64,000 nucleotides of DNA from Sulfurimonas sp. HSL3-7 (GTDB lineage: Bacteria > Campylobacterota > Campylobacteria > Campylobacterales > Sulfurimonadaceae): contig NZ_CP147919.1 in NCBI RefSeq assembly GCF_039645985.1, positions 1,302,001-1,366,000 of the forward strand. The letters are read 5' to 3'. The stretch's first letter is position 1. Each line of letters opens with the position of its first letter. A program made the position numbers and the translations under genes. This document shows positions 52,608 to 63,276 of this stretch, piece by piece. The notes below the pieces were generated by a model. It was not told where the DNA came from. It made no database searches and was given only the letters and a program-made list of their open reading frames with translations.

Positions 52608-54016
52608 TGCGGATCTCTCAGGTCTCTCAGCGAACTTACCAGTGCACCCAGCTTGTTATGGACCTCCAGATACTCCATTTCAGCAACAGAGTCGGCAACT
52701 ATACCGGCACCTGCCTGCAGGATCACCTGCCCAGGCTTGACGAGTGCGGTGCGGATCGTAATAGCGGTGTCCATATTGCCGTCAAATCCAAAGTAACCGA
52801 TGGCACCGCTGTAAAAACCGCGTTTTAACCCTTCGAATTCAGCGATAAGCTCCATGGCACGGATCTTTGGTGCGCCGGTCATTGTTCCTGCGGTAAAAGT
52901 GGCGGCAAATAGATCGAACATGTCCTTATCGTCACGCAGTTGGGCAACCACATCGGTAACGATGTGCATAACATGCGAATAGCGTTCGATATGCATCATA
53001 TCCTCAACCTTGACGCTGCCGGTTTTTGCAACACGGCCGACGTCGTTGCGTCCAAGGTCGATCAGCATGAGGTGTTCAGCCAGCTCTTTTGGATCGGCAA
53101 GCAGTTCGTCCTCCATCGCTTTGTCAAGCTCTTTTGTCCTGCCGCGCTTTCGCGTACCCGCAATAGGCCGAAGCAGCAACTCCCCTTCAGTAAGACGGAC
53201 CATCACTTCCGGAGAGGAACCGACAATGCTGAACGCTTCAAACTCCATCAGAAACATATAGGGAGAAGGGTTTTTGGTTCTCAAGATCCGGTAAAACGAG
53301 AAGGGATCAACCTTCACGTTCTGTGTAAAACGGTTGGTCATCAGAATTTGAAAAACATCACCGCTTTTGATCATCTCTTTGGATTTTGCGACCATATTGA
53401 AAAACTGTTCTTTGTCGAAAGCGAAGCTGCCTTCATCGTTTCCTTCCAAAGGCTTTAGCGGCGTATAGTGATACAATGATTTCAGATCAGCCTCAATCTC
53501 ATCAAAGTGCTTGTCAAATCCATCAACCATGCTCAAGAGGGTGATCTGATGGGTCTTATGCGAATAGACGGCTACCATTTTCGGCAGAACCAGGTCAAGA
53601 TCCGGTATATGCATGGTATCTTCAAGCGCATCCATATAGCTGGCGAGAACAGGTTCGAAAACCTTGACCATATCGTAGCCGATGTACCCTATAAAACCGT
53701 CTACGTAACCGATTCCAAGCTCTTTTACATACTGTTTGTATTGCTCGGTATCGATTTTCTTATAGTATGCTTTTAAAAACTCGAAAGGGGTCTCCGCAAC
53801 AATTTCGGCTGAACCTGTCGCATCAGTGTACATTGTTATATTGTCTTTGTACTGCAGACGTTCACGAGCGCCAATGATGATGATAGAGTAATTTCCTTCG
53901 GAACCGCCGGCACTCTCGAAGAGAAAACTGATCTCATCGCTGAAACGTTCTTTAAGTTTTTCATACACCGCGATAGGTGCAAACTGATCGATCATGAAAT
54001 GTTGTGTTTTGATCAC
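52604..54016 (-). CDS. trpE: anthranilate synthase component I
   Basis: A 470-residue chorismate-using enzyme that makes anthranilate with TrpG. The N-terminal tryptophan-feedback region has L-F-E-S-A. The catalytic half has P-I-A-G-T-R-K-R-G, D-L-G-R-N-D-V-G-R, and F-T-A-G-T-M-T-G-A-P-K. The extra N-terminal domain supports TrpE over PabB. No trpG or other trp gene is here. It overlaps aroE and is ten bases from the SPOR gene. Confidence 0.9.
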   Translation of the reverse strand: MIKTQHFMIDQFAPIAVYEKLKERFSDEISFLFESAGGSEGNYSIIIIGARERLQYKDNITMYTDATGSAEIVAETPFEFLKAYYKKIDTEQYKQYVKELGIGYVDGFIGYIGYDMVKVFEPVLASYMDALEDTMHIPDLDLVLPKMVAVYSHKTHQITLLSMVDGFDKHFDEIEADLKSLYHYTPLKPLEGNDEGSFAFDKEQFFNMVAKSKEMIKSGDVFQILMTNRFTQNVKVDPFSFYRILRTKNPSPYMFLMEFEAFSIVGSSPEVMVRLTEGELLLRPIAGTRKRGRTKELDKAMEDELLADPKELAEHLMLIDLGRNDVGRVAKTGSVKVEDMMHIERYSHVMHIVTDVVAQLRDDKDMFDLFAATFTAGTMTGAPKIRAMELIAEFEGLKRGFYSGAIGYFGFDGNMDTAITIRTALVKPGQVILQAGAGIVADSVAEMEYLEVHNKLGALVSSLRDLRDPQ

Positions 54017-54025
54017 AATAACCCT

Positions 54026-54838
54026 TTAGAGTTTGATTAAAAATGCCGTTGGCATCACACGTTTTCTTATGACAGGCAATGCTTCACGTGCCGCTGCTTC
54101 GGTCTTAAACGGTCCAATAAGGACCTTGGTCAGGGTTTTGCCGTTACTGCTCGATTGATGGAACATATTGTAGGTGTAACCGCGATTTGTTATCTTGTCT
54201 AGAAATGCTTGTGATGGTGAAGATTTGGCAAAAGAACCTACCTGGATGAAATAGCTGCCCGTCTCAGCGGCTGCGGCTTGTTTTGTCTTGAGAACACGTT
54301 TGCTTTTCGGGTCATACTTCCCGGAAGGACGTTTTTCGGCTGCGGTCGGCTCTTTTTTTGTCTGAACGACTTTTGTTACTCGTTTGGCTGCCGGTTTTGT
54401 CTCTGTTTTTGGCGAAGCGCTTTTGACATATTCAGGCTCTTTAATGATCTGCGGTTCTTCAAAGACTTCGACGCTTTGCACCTCTTTTTGTTTCACAGGT
54501 ACTGTTTCCTGACTGAGAAGTGCTTGGTCAGCCGTCTGCTGCGTTACTGTCTCATCCTCAGCTGACGGCGCTTCGGCAGTTGCATTCTCTTCATCTGGGG
54601 TAGGCGCTTCATAGACCGGTTCTACAATAACATCTTCTGCAGCCACTTGAGCCACTTTGGCAGTTTCTGGCGCATGCGGCAGTGACATCTCTGTTTTGGC
54701 TGTAAAACGATTCATAATGACCACAACAATGATCAAGACAATAGAGAAAGTCGCAATGGTAAGCAGAACCTTTTTTGTACGGTTGCTCTTACTGCTTTTG
54801 TTAAGAATAATGTCGTTGAGCTCGTTTTTTTCTTCCAT
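54026..54838 (-). CDS. SPOR-domain membrane protein
   Basis: A 270-residue protein with one membrane helix (about 23-43) after a short cytoplasmic part, a low-complexity acidic/Pro/Lys-rich periplasmic linker (about 60-190), and a SPOR domain from about 193. The SPOR domain reads T-G-S-Y-F-I-Q-V-G-S-F-A, then Y-T-Y-N-M-F and L-I-G-P-F-K-T-E-A-A-A. SPOR domains bind denuded septal peptidoglycan, so a division or cell-wall role is likely. The same gene order next to DUF1882 is seen in Campylobacter, from memory. Confidence 0.88.
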   Translation of the reverse strand: MEEKNELNDIILNKSSKSNRTKKVLLTIATFSIVLIIVVVIMNRFTAKTEMSLPHAPETAKVAQVAAEDVIVEPVYEAPTPDEENATAEAPSAEDETVTQQTADQALLSQETVPVKQKEVQSVEVFEEPQIIKEPEYVKSASPKTETKPAAKRVTKVVQTKKEPTAAEKRPSGKYDPKSKRVLKTKQAAAAETGSYFIQVGSFAKSSPSQAFLDKITNRGYTYNMFHQSSSNGKTLTKVLIGPFKTEAAAREALPVIRKRVMPTAFLIKL

Positions 54839-54841
54839 CAG

Positions 54842-55345
54842 TTAACCTTTAAAGAGATTGTATGGCAAATTTAAAATATTATAGGCTTCCGGCAGGGCGG
54901 AATTTGGAAAGATACGCCACTGCTTTTGGAGCTTTTCTTCCAATTTATCGGAAATTATTTTACCAAGTTCTTCTCTTTTCAGAGCTGAAATGTTGTCACA
55001 AGCGATATAGAGATGGAGATGGGAAGGTGTTTTGCTTTCGTAGGCTGCAAACTCATTGAGCCCTTGACTGCGCAGGATCCTAACGGCCCTGTGGTAAAAA
55101 AGCTCTTTTTCGCTGCCGTTATAATCGATGACAAAATAGTTTGCGTCGCTTGGAATTGTGGTTGCGATCGTGATTTTTCTGTCGAGATGTTTTTGGATCA
55201 GTTCATCGCTGAGATATGCATCGATACGTTCGTACTTGCTTAAGAAGGTGCGGCCTTCAAACGTGATCTTTTCAATGACAATGGGGTGTTTGAGCCAGTA
55301 GTGATCTCGAATCAACGCAAATGACGGCGAGATCACACTGGACAT
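54842..55345 (-). CDS. DUF1882 family protein
   Basis: A 167-residue soluble protein, one of the Campylobacterota-type DUF1882 proteins. It has I-R-D-H-Y-W-L-K-H-P-I-V, T-F-E-G-R-T-F-L-S-K-Y-E, and L-N-I-A-Y-related end blocks. No biochemical role is known. It overlaps the glyA stop by one base and is followed by the SPOR gene after three bases, so it is translated with its neighbours. Recognition is from memory of the glyA neighbourhood. Confidence 0.8.
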   Translation of the reverse strand: MSSVISPSFALIRDHYWLKHPIVIEKITFEGRTFLSKYERIDAYLSDELIQKHLDRKITIATTIPSDANYFVIDYNGSEKELFYHRAVRILRSQGLNEFAAYESKTPSHLHLYIACDNISALKREELGKIISDKLEEKLQKQWRIFPNSALPEAYNILNLPYNLFKG

Positions 55346-56592
55346 TAGTAAGTTGCTTGGTTGTAGATTACGAAGTTTTGTGCCAGCGCTTTAAGCTCTT
55401 CTTTGATCGCTGCATGTTTCGCCGTATCATTGATGTTGTCAAGAACATCGCAGATGCGTTCGGCAATGAGTTCGAACTCTTTCTCTTTCATACCGCGTGA
55501 GGTCAGTGCCGCAGAACCGATACGGATACCCGATGTGACGAACGGCGAGCGGGTTTCACCCGGAACCGTGTTTTTGTTGACAGTGATGCCGGCATTACCG
55601 AGTGCCGCATCCGCATCTTTACCTGAAAACTCTTTGTTTAAAAACGATACGAGGACCAGGTGGTTGTCTGTACCGCCGGAGACGACATCGTAACCGCGTT
55701 TCATAAGGACATCAGCAAGTACTGCCGCATTCTTTTTAACCTGGACAGCATACTCTTTCCATTCCGGTGAAAGATTGTATTTGAAACCGACCGCTTTGGC
55801 CGCCATGACGTGGACAAGCGGACCGCCCTGAAGACCAGGGAAGATTGCAGAGTTGACCTTCTTGGCAATCTCCTCGTCATTGGTCAAAATCATACCGCCG
55901 CGAGGTCCGGCCAATGTTTTGTGCGTCGTTGTTGTCACAACATCCGCATAAGGGAACGGGCTAGGGTGTTCACCGGCAGCGACAAGACCGGCAATGTGTG
56001 CGATATCGGCAAAAAGGATCGCACCGACTTCGTCAGCGATCTCACGGAACTTTTTGAAGTCGATCTCACGAGCGTAAGCAGAAGCACCACAGACAATGAT
56101 CTTTGGCTGCGTGATCTTGGCAATGTCCATAACACGCTCGTAATTGATACGGCCGTCCAGTTCGACACCGTAGGTAAAACTGGAGTAGTTTTTACCCGAG
56201 AATGATGGCTTTGAACCGTGTGTCAGGTGCCCGCCGTGTGAAAGGTCCATACCCAGGATCTTATCACCTGCTTTAAGAAGCGCAGCATAGACGGCACCAT
56301 TGGCCTGTGAACCGGCGTGAGGCTGGACATTCGCAAACTTACAGTTGAAAAGTTTGCAGGCACGGTCGATCGCAAGCTGCTCAACACCGTCAGCATACTC
56401 ACAGCCACCATAGTAGCGTTTTCCCGGGTAACCCTCAGCGTACTTGTTCGTAAAGACCGAACCCATCGCTTCCATTACTGCCGGCAGTGTAAAGTTCTCT
56501 GACGCGATCATCTCAAGGTGATCGGTCTGGCGTTCAAGCTCTTTTTCGCAAAAAGCGTAGATCTCATTGTCAAATTCTTGTAAAAAACTCAT
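55345..56592 (-). CDS. glyA: serine hydroxymethyltransferase
   Basis: A 415-residue PLP enzyme that interconverts serine and glycine and loads tetrahydrofolate. [19 protein letters not shown], and the PLP lysine block [13 protein letters not shown] are complete. The length is normal. The ATG at 56592 has AAAGGAAC upstream. It lies between lysS and DUF1882, a typical Campylobacterota order. Confidence 0.96.
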   Translation of the reverse strand: MSFLQEFDNEIYAFCEKELERQTDHLEMIASENFTLPAVMEAMGSVFTNKYAEGYPGKRYYGGCEYADGVEQLAIDRACKLFNCKFANVQPHAGSQANGAVYAALLKAGDKILGMDLSHGGHLTHGSKPSFSGKNYSSFTYGVELDGRINYERVMDIAKITQPKIIVCGASAYAREIDFKKFREIADEVGAILFADIAHIAGLVAAGEHPSPFPYADVVTTTTHKTLAGPRGGMILTNDEEIAKKVNSAIFPGLQGGPLVHVMAAKAVGFKYNLSPEWKEYAVQVKKNAAVLADVLMKRGYDVVSGGTDNHLVLVSFLNKEFSGKDADAALGNAGITVNKNTVPGETRSPFVTSGIRIGSAALTSRGMKEKEFELIAERICDVLDNINDTAKHAAIKEELKALAQNFVIYNQATY

Positions 56593-56646
56593 TTTTGTTC
56601 CTTTTTATTGGTTTGTTAGGCGCAAGAAAAATGTCCTTGTTCCGCG

Positions 56647-58167
56647 TTATAACTCGTTTTCTTCTTTTTCCGTTTCTGTTTGAAGTGGTTTCATCGCTGG
56701 GAAGAGCAGAACATCACGGATGGAGTGCTCATTCGTAAGAAGCATCACGAGACGGTCCATACCGATGCCCTGACCTGCAGTCGGCGCCATACCGTAAGAG
56801 AGGGCATTGATAAAGTCTGCATCCATCTCATGGGCTTCTTCATCACCGCCGCTCTCTTTGGCCGCCATCTGCCCTTCGAAACGCGCCAGCTGGTCGAGCG
56901 GATCGTTAAGCTCAGAGAAGGCATTTGCGATCTCGCGGCCGGCGATGAAGAGCTCAAAACGGTCTGTCAATGCCGGGTTTTCATTATTACGGCGTGCAAG
57001 CGGCGAGATTTCGACAGGATACATCGTAATGAAAGTAGGGTTGATCAGTTTCTCTTCAACATACTCATCAAAAAGTTCGCCTTGAAGCTGACCAAGGTTC
57101 ATCGCCTCGTTCACCTCGACATTGTGCTTTTTAAGGTAGGCGATGATCTTCTCTTTGTCATTGACGATCTCTTTTGGAACGCCGCCGATCTCCGAAAGCG
57201 AATCGATCAGAGGTATCTCTCTGAAGTCTGCGTAATCGACTTCGATCTCTCCATACGGAAGGACAGTCGGCAGATTCAGATGGTCAAACAGGTAGGCGAT
57301 GTACTCTTTTGTGACCGCGATAAGGTCTTTGTAGGTTTTATAAGCCCAGTAGAATTCAATAGAGGTGAACTCCGGATTGTGTGTGGCGTCCATCCCTTCG
57401 TTTCTAAAGTTACGGTTGATCTCAAAGACCGCTTCAAAACCGCCGACGATTAGGCGTTTGAGATAGAGTTCCGGAGCAATACGAAGGTACCGGTCGATAC
57501 TGAGTGCATTATGATGCGTCACAAACGGCTTGGCATTGGCCCCGCCTGCGATAGGGTGCATCATCGGCGTTTCGACCTCAAGAAAACCTTTCTCTTCGAA
57601 GAAACGGCGCGTCAGCGAGATGACTTTTGACCGTATATGAAAGGTACGGCGCACTTCGGCATTCATGATCAGGTCAAGGTAGCGCTGACGGTAGCGAAGC
57701 TCTTTATCGGTAATACCGTGAAACTTTTCAGGCAGCGGGGATACCGCTTTGGTCAAGAGTTTAAGCGTCGATACATGCAGAGAGAGTTCGCCCTGATTGG
57801 TCACAAAAGGGTAACCGCTCACTTCGATGATGTCACCGACCTCGAAGTTCTTTTTAAAGACGTTGTTGTAAAAGCCTTCAGGAAGGTTGTCCCGTGCAAC
57901 GTAGATCTGCAGCATACCGCTTTCATCTTCGATCTTTAAAAAGCTGGCTTTACCCATAATACGGAAAAACTTGATGCGCCCGGCCACGGTAAAAGTACGT
58001 TTTTCGTCACGTCGATCTTCCATGTCGGCGACATCGCTGTTGACGTCGATGTATTGCGCCATCGTCGTGTTACGTTTGCTTTCATTGTCATAAGGGTTGA
58101 TGCCGAGTTCACGAAGCGTGTCGGCTTTTTCAATACGCTGCTGTATATATTTGTTTTCTAAATTCAA
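56647..58167 (-). CDS. lysS: lysyl-tRNA synthetase (class II)
   Basis: A 506-residue aminoacyl-tRNA synthetase. An N-terminal OB-fold anticodon-binding domain (about 55-165) precedes the class II core. Motif 2 is [14 protein letters not shown], and motif 3 is [22 protein letters not shown] marks motif 1. The gene is 20 bases downstream of fur and 54 bases upstream of glyA in one operon. Confidence 0.96.
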   Translation of the reverse strand: MNLENKYIQQRIEKADTLRELGINPYDNESKRNTTMAQYIDVNSDVADMEDRRDEKRTFTVAGRIKFFRIMGKASFLKIEDESGMLQIYVARDNLPEGFYNNVFKKNFEVGDIIEVSGYPFVTNQGELSLHVSTLKLLTKAVSPLPEKFHGITDKELRYRQRYLDLIMNAEVRRTFHIRSKVISLTRRFFEEKGFLEVETPMMHPIAGGANAKPFVTHHNALSIDRYLRIAPELYLKRLIVGGFEAVFEINRNFRNEGMDATHNPEFTSIEFYWAYKTYKDLIAVTKEYIAYLFDHLNLPTVLPYGEIEVDYADFREIPLIDSLSEIGGVPKEIVNDKEKIIAYLKKHNVEVNEAMNLGQLQGELFDEYVEEKLINPTFITMYPVEISPLARRNNENPALTDRFELFIAGREIANAFSELNDPLDQLARFEGQMAAKESGGDEEAHEMDADFINALSYGMAPTAGQGIGMDRLVMLLTNEHSIRDVLLFPAMKPLQTETEKEENEL

Positions 58168-58187
58168 CGAGTTCTCCTGGATCTTCT

Positions 58188-58667
58188 CTATTTATTATCT
58201 GATTTTTCTCGACATTTTTTACAGATACCGTAGATCTGCATGGAGTGGTCTTCCATTTTAAACCCGTGGCTCTCTGCTATTTTATGCTGGCGCTCTTCGA
58301 TCACTTCGTCGACAAATTCGGTGATCTCGCCGCAACGGGTACAGATCATATGGTCATGATGGTCTTTAGCGCCGAGTTCATATTTTTTGCCTTGTACGCC
58401 GAAAGAGAGGGATGAGACGATATTGTTCTCTTCGAGCATGGAAAGGGTTCTATAGATTGTTGCGATACCTGCATTGAGCTCAGGGTATTTTTCTTTAATA
58501 AGCTGATGCAAAGCCTCCGGCGTAAGATGTTCCTGAGAGTAGTAAAGGGTCTCGAGGATTTTTTCGCGCTGATTGGTGAACTTAAGCGCTTTCTCTTTAA
58601 GAAGGGCTTTAAAGTCGGTCAGGAGTTTATCGTACTCAACGGTACGTTCTGTAAATTCAGACGGCAT
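58188..58667 (-). CDS. fur: Fur family ferric uptake regulator
   Basis: A 159-residue metal-dependent repressor. A winged-helix domain with [11 protein letters not shown] and [11 protein letters not shown] is followed by a dimer domain with [11 protein letters not shown] and a final C-K-K-C, which are structural-zinc cysteine pairs. Position before lysS-glyA is the classic place for Fur in this phylum, so Fur is preferred to PerR. The ATG at 58667 overlaps nothing and lies two bases from the cvpA-like stop. Confidence 0.9.
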   Translation of the reverse strand: MPSEFTERTVEYDKLLTDFKALLKEKALKFTNQREKILETLYYSQEHLTPEALHQLIKEKYPELNAGIATIYRTLSMLEENNIVSSLSFGVQGKKYELGAKDHHDHMICTRCGEITEFVDEVIEERQHKIAESHGFKMEDHSMQIYGICKKCREKSDNK

Positions 58668-58669
58668 CT

Positions 58670-59335
58670 CTATTCTCCTTTGGAAATATTATCTTCGATA
58701 TGTTGTTTAACGCTCTGTTTGATTTTTTTTGCGCTTTCATCAAGTGTCTCATCGACTTGTTCCGTCACACTCTTTTTGGCTTCATCGATCTGTTCCTGCG
58801 CCGTTTGGACACCCTCGTTTATTGTATCGTTGATGTCGCTGCCGACCTCTGCAGGATCGATATGCATGATAATGCTGCCTGTTGCGACCATGGCAGGAAA
58901 AAGAAGGCTGTTCTTCATCATCGGTTCAAGATTGACGCGGACGGCCTGAATGCTGTAGACGGCATATGCGATGACGGCGCCGATCAGAAAGAATTTACCG
59001 CTGCCGACGATAAATCCGAATACCTTGTCTACAGGACCGAGACCGCTTGCCTTGGAAAGTTTGGTAAAGAGCATGCCTAAAATGATCATCACCGCCCAAA
59101 AAATGATCAAGGTTGTGATGAAGCCTACAAAAGTTATTGCGGCCTGCGATTCGAATTTGAAAATGGTGTCGCTGATCAGCCCGCCGACACTGTCGCCCAA
59201 ACGGGAAGCGACAAAGATCCCGCCTATTATTCCGATAAGACCGAAAAGTTCTTTGAAAAAACCGTTTATGATCCCTTTGAGACCAAGGAGCAAGATGATG
59301 ATGCCGACAACTAAGTCAAAATAATTAAGTTCCAT
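58670..59335 (-). CDS. CvpA family membrane protein
   Basis: A 221-residue protein with four membrane helices in the first 130 residues (L-N-Y-F-D-L-V-V-G-I-I-I-L-L-L-G-L-K-G start) and a long acidic coiled-coil tail. The CvpA family includes the colicin V production protein. Members support envelope stress responses, but the mechanism is unclear. The gene is the first of the fur-lysS-glyA run, with fur two bases downstream. Upstream lies a 204-base gene-free stretch shared with the divergent DAHP synthase. Confidence 0.85.
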   Translation of the reverse strand: MELNYFDLVVGIIILLLGLKGIINGFFKELFGLIGIIGGIFVASRLGDSVGGLISDTIFKFESQAAITFVGFITTLIIFWAVMIILGMLFTKLSKASGLGPVDKVFGFIVGSGKFFLIGAVIAYAVYSIQAVRVNLEPMMKNSLLFPAMVATGSIIMHIDPAEVGSDINDTINEGVQTAQEQIDEAKKSVTEQVDETLDESAKKIKQSVKQHIEDNISKGE

Positions 59336-59539
59336 GGCGATGTGTCTTTTGTAGTTAATTTGCGCGTATTATATCGCTCAAAACTGTAAATTAGATAATG
59401 AGACTGTTTATCAAGCCATAAAAACAGGTTGACTTCACAGAATCAGAGGGTTTTTAGTAACTTTTGAGTAATATAATTCTTTTAAAATTCGAGGCGCTAT
59501 ATTATAGTGTACTAATATATTGAATATCAAGGTTATATT

Positions 59540-60889
59540 ATGAGTATCTGGACACCATCAAGTTGGAGAGAAAAACCAATAACACAACAGCCGATATATC
59601 CTGACTTGGAGGCGCTGAAGCGTGTTGAGAAAGAATTGAGCTCTTATCCTCCGCTTGTATTTGCAGGAGAAGCGCGAAATCTCAAAAAACAGCTGGGAGA
59701 GGTCGCCAACGGCAAGGCGTTCCTGCTTCAGGGCGGCGACTGTGCCGAAAGTTTCTCGGAATTCAGCGCCACAAACATTCGTGATACATTCAAAGTGATG
59801 ATGCAGATGGCGGTTGTGATGACTTTTGCAGGCGGTTTGCCGGTTGTCAAAGTCGGCCGCATGGGCGGTCAGTTCGCGAAACCGCGCTCTTCCGATACCG
59901 AGACAATCGGCGATGTGACCCTGCCGAGCTACCGCGGTGACATCATCAACGGTGTCGAGTTCACAGCCGAAGCACGTGTACCGGATCCAAATCGTATGAT
60001 CCGGGCCTACAACCAGTCGACAGCAACACTGAACCTTCTTCGTGCTTTTGCAAGCGGTGGTCTGGCTGATCTTCATCAGGTACATAAATGGAACCTTGAC
60101 TTTACAAATCAGGGTGAGATGACGTCAAAATATGAAGAGTTGGCATCACGCATTTCGCAATCGTTGGAGTTCATGGAAGCTTGCGGTGTGACATCAAATA
60201 CCTACCGTACACTCAGAGAGACGGATTTCTATACATCGCATGAAGCGCTTCTTCTCCCATATGAAGAGGCATTTACACGTCAGGATTCCCTGACAGGTGA
60301 CTGGTATGATGTCTCCGCACACATGCTATGGATCGGTGACCGTACACGTCAACTTGACGGTGCGCACATCGAATTTATGCGCGGCATCAACAACCCTATC
60401 GGCGTCAAAGCTGGCCCTTCGATGGATCCGGACGAATTGGTCAAGATGATCAGTATCCTCAATCCTGAAAATGAGGCAGGACGTCTCAATGTTATTGTCC
60501 GAATGGGGGCTGATAAAGTTGCGGATCACCTTCCTGCATTGATCCGTGCTGTTGAGAAAGAGGGACAAAAAGTGGTCTGGTCATGTGATCCGATGCATGG
60601 AAATACCATCAAATCTAGCAGTAACTATAAGACGCGTCCTGTCGATGATGTGCTCTCTGAGATGAAACAATTCTTCCAGGTCCATAAAGCCGAGGGAACG
60701 CACGCCGGCGGTGTACACCTTGAGATGACGGGTAAAGATGTTACGGAGTGTATCGGCGGAACGTTCCAGGTGACGGATGAAGACCTCTCTTCACGTTACC
60801 ACACGCATTGTGACCCGCGCCTCAATGCGGACCAGTCGCTTGAGCTTGCTTTCCTGATCGCAGACACAATGAAAGAGGCAACACACTAA
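59540..60889 (+). CDS. aroG: class II 3-deoxy-7-phosphoheptulonate (DAHP) synthase
   Basis: A 449-residue plant-type (class II) DAHP synthase, the first enzyme of the shikimate pathway. [11 protein letters not shown] holds the metal cysteine, [14 protein letters not shown] phosphate binding, W-I-G-D-R-T-R, and C-D-P-M-H-G-N-T near the end. The naming aroF/aroG is arbitrary for class II enzymes. AAGGTTATATT precedes the ATG at 59540. No downstream partner except the broken DUF3293 gene. Confidence 0.95.
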   Translation: MSIWTPSSWREKPITQQPIYPDLEALKRVEKELSSYPPLVFAGEARNLKKQLGEVANGKAFLLQGGDCAESFSEFSATNIRDTFKVMMQMAVVMTFAGGLPVVKVGRMGGQFAKPRSSDTETIGDVTLPSYRGDIINGVEFTAEARVPDPNRMIRAYNQSTATLNLLRAFASGGLADLHQVHKWNLDFTNQGEMTSKYEELASRISQSLEFMEACGVTSNTYRTLRETDFYTSHEALLLPYEEAFTRQDSLTGDWYDVSAHMLWIGDRTRQLDGAHIEFMRGINNPIGVKAGPSMDPDELVKMISILNPENEAGRLNVIVRMGADKVADHLPALIRAVEKEGQKVVWSCDPMHGNTIKSSSNYKTRPVDDVLSEMKQFFQVHKAEGTHAGGVHLEMTGKDVTECIGGTFQVTDEDLSSRYHTHCDPRLNADQSLELAFLIADTMKEATH

Positions 60890-61310
60890 TAGCGATACCT
60901 TCTTATGCTGAGATCTATCTTCGTAATGTCTACGAGGTAGAACTCTCCCGTACAATACCTTCTCCTTTTTTCTGATAAATTTCAATGACACTCTTTTATT
61001 TGACAGAGCATTTGCCATTATTACAGCACACAATCCGCACAATCAACAATTGCAAAGAGAAGAGAACAGGCTGCTGAATCAGAAGTTATATAGCGATTTA
61101 TATAGTGATTACGAGATTTTAGATGCCAGGGGGTGTCTGGAGGAACATTGTGAAGAGGGTTACCTGGTATATGACATCACGCTTGAAGATGCCATAGATA
61201 TTGGCAGAAAATACAGCCAGTATTCGATTTTTTATAATTCAGGTTATACACTGAGCTATATATCATGTGAAGAGAAAAATGTGGTTGTTGAGAAAAAGAG
61301 GAAAGGGTAG
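60889..61310 (+). pseudogene. DUF3293-like gene, probably frameshifted
   Basis: The continuous frame from 60927 to 61310 reads F-A-I-I-T-A-H-N-P-H-N, then R-E-E-N-R-L-L-N-Q-K-L, G-C-L-E-E-H-C-E-E-G-Y, as in DUF3293, but it has no usable start. The normal N-terminal part (Y-L-R-N-V-Y-E-V-E-L-S-R-T-I-P-S-P) is encoded just upstream in another frame, and the two meet at a run of six T at 60966-60971. No ATG begins the upstream frame either. A TTG at 61050 would give an 86-residue piece lacking the conserved start. The gene is probably decayed; a sequencing error or ribosomal slip is possible. Confidence 0.55.
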
Positions 61311-61330
61311 GGCCCATGAGCCCTTTGGGT

Positions 61331-62407
61331 TTATAACCCGGAAGATTCAAGAATACGGATAAGCTCATCCGCACGGTTGGAATAAGCGACAGCTATGTTT
61401 CTGGTTACAATCCGTTTCTGTACAAATTCGACAAGTTGCTGCGTCTGTGTCACCATACCGGTCTCTGACTGATTCAATTGCATTTGTGAATAGACCTGGT
61501 GGACCTTGTCTTCACGGATAAGGTTGGCAATTGCAGGGTTTGTCAGCATAAATTCCTGTGAAGCGATACGCCCCCCGCCGATCTTCGGCAGCAGCGCCTG
61601 CGCAATAACGGCAACCAGTGATGTTGAGAGCTGCGCCCGTATTTGTGGCTGCACTTCGCCTGGGAAAACATCGATAATACGGTTGATCGTCTGCGGTGCC
61701 GAGTTGGTGTGAAGTGTCCCAAATACAAGGTGACCTGTCTCCGCTGCGGTCAATGCTGCACCGATTGTCTCCTGGTCACGCATCTCCCCGATGAGGATGA
61801 CATCGGGATCCTGACGCATCGCATATTTGAGAGCTATGGCGAAACTTTTGGTGTCATTACCGACATTACGTTGGGAGAAGAGACTTTTTTTATTGTTATG
61901 AATGAACTCGACCGGGTCTTCAACGGTAATGATGTGTCTGTTCTCCGTCTCATTGATCTCGTTGAGCATCGCCGCCAGTGTGGTCGATTTACCGGAACCG
62001 GTCGGACCAGTGACAAGGATCAGACCTTTTTCGCGTTGAATGATCTTTTTAAATGCAGGATTTGCGTTAAGGTCATCAAGACTCGGAATATCGATAGGAA
62101 TGATACGGAAGGCACAGGCAAGATCTTCTAACGTTTTATAGTAGTTGGCACGGAAACGCCCGATCTCCGGCAGCATGATCGCAAAGTCAAGTTCGCCATG
62201 CTCTTCAAACTCTTTTTTCTGCTTTTCGGTCAACAGTGAGTAGGCCATATCTTCGATCATCTTGCCGTCGAGCGTCGGCAGGTTCAGTGCGACCAAACGG
62301 CCGTCAATACGAATCTGAGGTTCAGAACGCGAGACAAGGTGAAGATCCGATGCTTTATAGGCAACAACACTTTTTAATAATTTTCTAATATCTAATGCTT
62401 GACTCAT
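61331..62407 (-). CDS. pilT: twitching motility ATPase PilT
   Basis: A 358-residue retraction ATPase of type IV pili. Walker A G-P-T-G-S-G-K-S-T, Asp box E-T-E-N-R-H-I-I-T-V-E-D-P-V-E-F, Walker B G-E-M-R-D-Q-E-T-I, and His box G-H-L-V-F-G-T-L-H-T-N are complete. The N-terminal start A-S-D-L-H-L is typical. No other pilus gene is adjacent. Alone, it is hard to tell a pilus retractor from a competence or secretion relative, but the sequence is clearly PilT-like. Confidence 0.92.
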   Translation of the reverse strand: MSQALDIRKLLKSVVAYKASDLHLVSRSEPQIRIDGRLVALNLPTLDGKMIEDMAYSLLTEKQKKEFEEHGELDFAIMLPEIGRFRANYYKTLEDLACAFRIIPIDIPSLDDLNANPAFKKIIQREKGLILVTGPTGSGKSTTLAAMLNEINETENRHIITVEDPVEFIHNNKKSLFSQRNVGNDTKSFAIALKYAMRQDPDVILIGEMRDQETIGAALTAAETGHLVFGTLHTNSAPQTINRIIDVFPGEVQPQIRAQLSTSLVAVIAQALLPKIGGGRIASQEFMLTNPAIANLIREDKVHQVYSQMQLNQSETGMVTQTQQLVEFVQKRIVTRNIAVAYSNRADELIRILESSGL

Positions 62408-62522
62408 AAAGTCACTCCTGATTATGCTAGAGACTGTAGCGGTATTTTTGGGAAACCGGTCTCATCTCTGTATATTGTATTATAAATCTTTATGAAATAA
62501 ATTAATTTCATAGAAAAGTTGC

Positions 62523-62864
62523 TTATGCGAACATCTTTTCATAGCTTTTTTGGTCGAATCCGACCATGATTTTGCCGTCATAATCAAGAACCGGCCGTTT
62601 GATAAGCAGATTCTCTTTGCAGAGCCACATAAGCTGCTCTTCTTCATTTAGGTTCAACTCTTTCAACTTTAGTGTCCGGTAGGTCGTACCTCTGGTGTTG
62701 AACAGTGTTTTCATCTCCACCTGCTCAAGCCAAGGCTTGACAATGGCGCAATCAACAGGATCTGCTTTAAAATCAATGAGCTCATAAGCAATTTCGTTTG
62801 CTTTTAAAAACTTGACCGCCTTTTTGACGCTGTCACAGTTTTTAATCCCATAGAGTTTGACCAT
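62523..62864 (-). CDS. ArsC/Spx-like reductase family protein
   Basis: A 113-residue thioredoxin-fold protein. M-V-K-L-Y-G-I-K-N-C-D-S-V-K-K has the single reactive cysteine C10 in the C-x2-x form, and K-R-P-V-L-D-Y near residue 89 is the ArsC/Spx block. The YffB-like branch is close; arsenate reduction is not certain. Three bases separate it from gatC on the same strand, so they share an operon. Confidence 0.88.
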   Translation of the reverse strand: MVKLYGIKNCDSVKKAVKFLKANEIAYELIDFKADPVDCAIVKPWLEQVEMKTLFNTRGTTYRTLKLKELNLNEEEQLMWLCKENLLIKRPVLDYDGKIMVGFDQKSYEKMFA

Positions 62865-62867
62865 GAT

Positions 62868-63158
62868 CTACTCGATGATCTTCGGCACGACAAAGAAGTG
62901 CTCTTCGCTTTGCGGCGCATGCTCCAAAATGTCGTCATTGATGCTTGCGTCACATGAGGGCTTGTCCACACGTAAGAGCGTACCGTTATTTGTCATCGCA
63001 AAGTTGTCGTCAACATTCTGCGTGTCAAGTTCCGAAAGGTTGTCAACAAAATCAACAATACCGCTAAGCTGGGCGATTATCTCTTCTCGTTTGTCATCTG
63101 CTACCGTTAAAAACGAGAGTTTTTCCAGACGTTTTAATAGTGCGTCATCTACTTGCAT
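62868..63158 (-). CDS. gatC: Asp/Glu-tRNA amidotransferase subunit C
   Basis: A 96-residue subunit of GatCAB, which converts Glu-tRNA(Gln) and Asp-tRNA(Asn) to the amidated forms. L-L-K-R-L-E-K-L-S-F-L, Q-L-S-G-I-V-D-F-V-D and L-R-V-D-K-P are the usual GatC blocks. GatA and GatB are not in the window. The ATG at 63158 has AGGAAAAA upstream. Confidence 0.93.
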   Translation of the reverse strand: MQVDDALLKRLEKLSFLTVADDKREEIIAQLSGIVDFVDNLSELDTQNVDDNFAMTNNGTLLRVDKPSCDASINDDILEHAPQSEEHFFVVPKIIE

Positions 63159-63276
63159 ATTTTTTCCTGAATTGTTTTTCTTTATTCTAACAAAAAAAGC
63201 TTATTTATAGGGCTGATTAGGGCTGTTTAATATAGCATTGGATAATATAACATCAATTTAAACGAGGATGATACTA

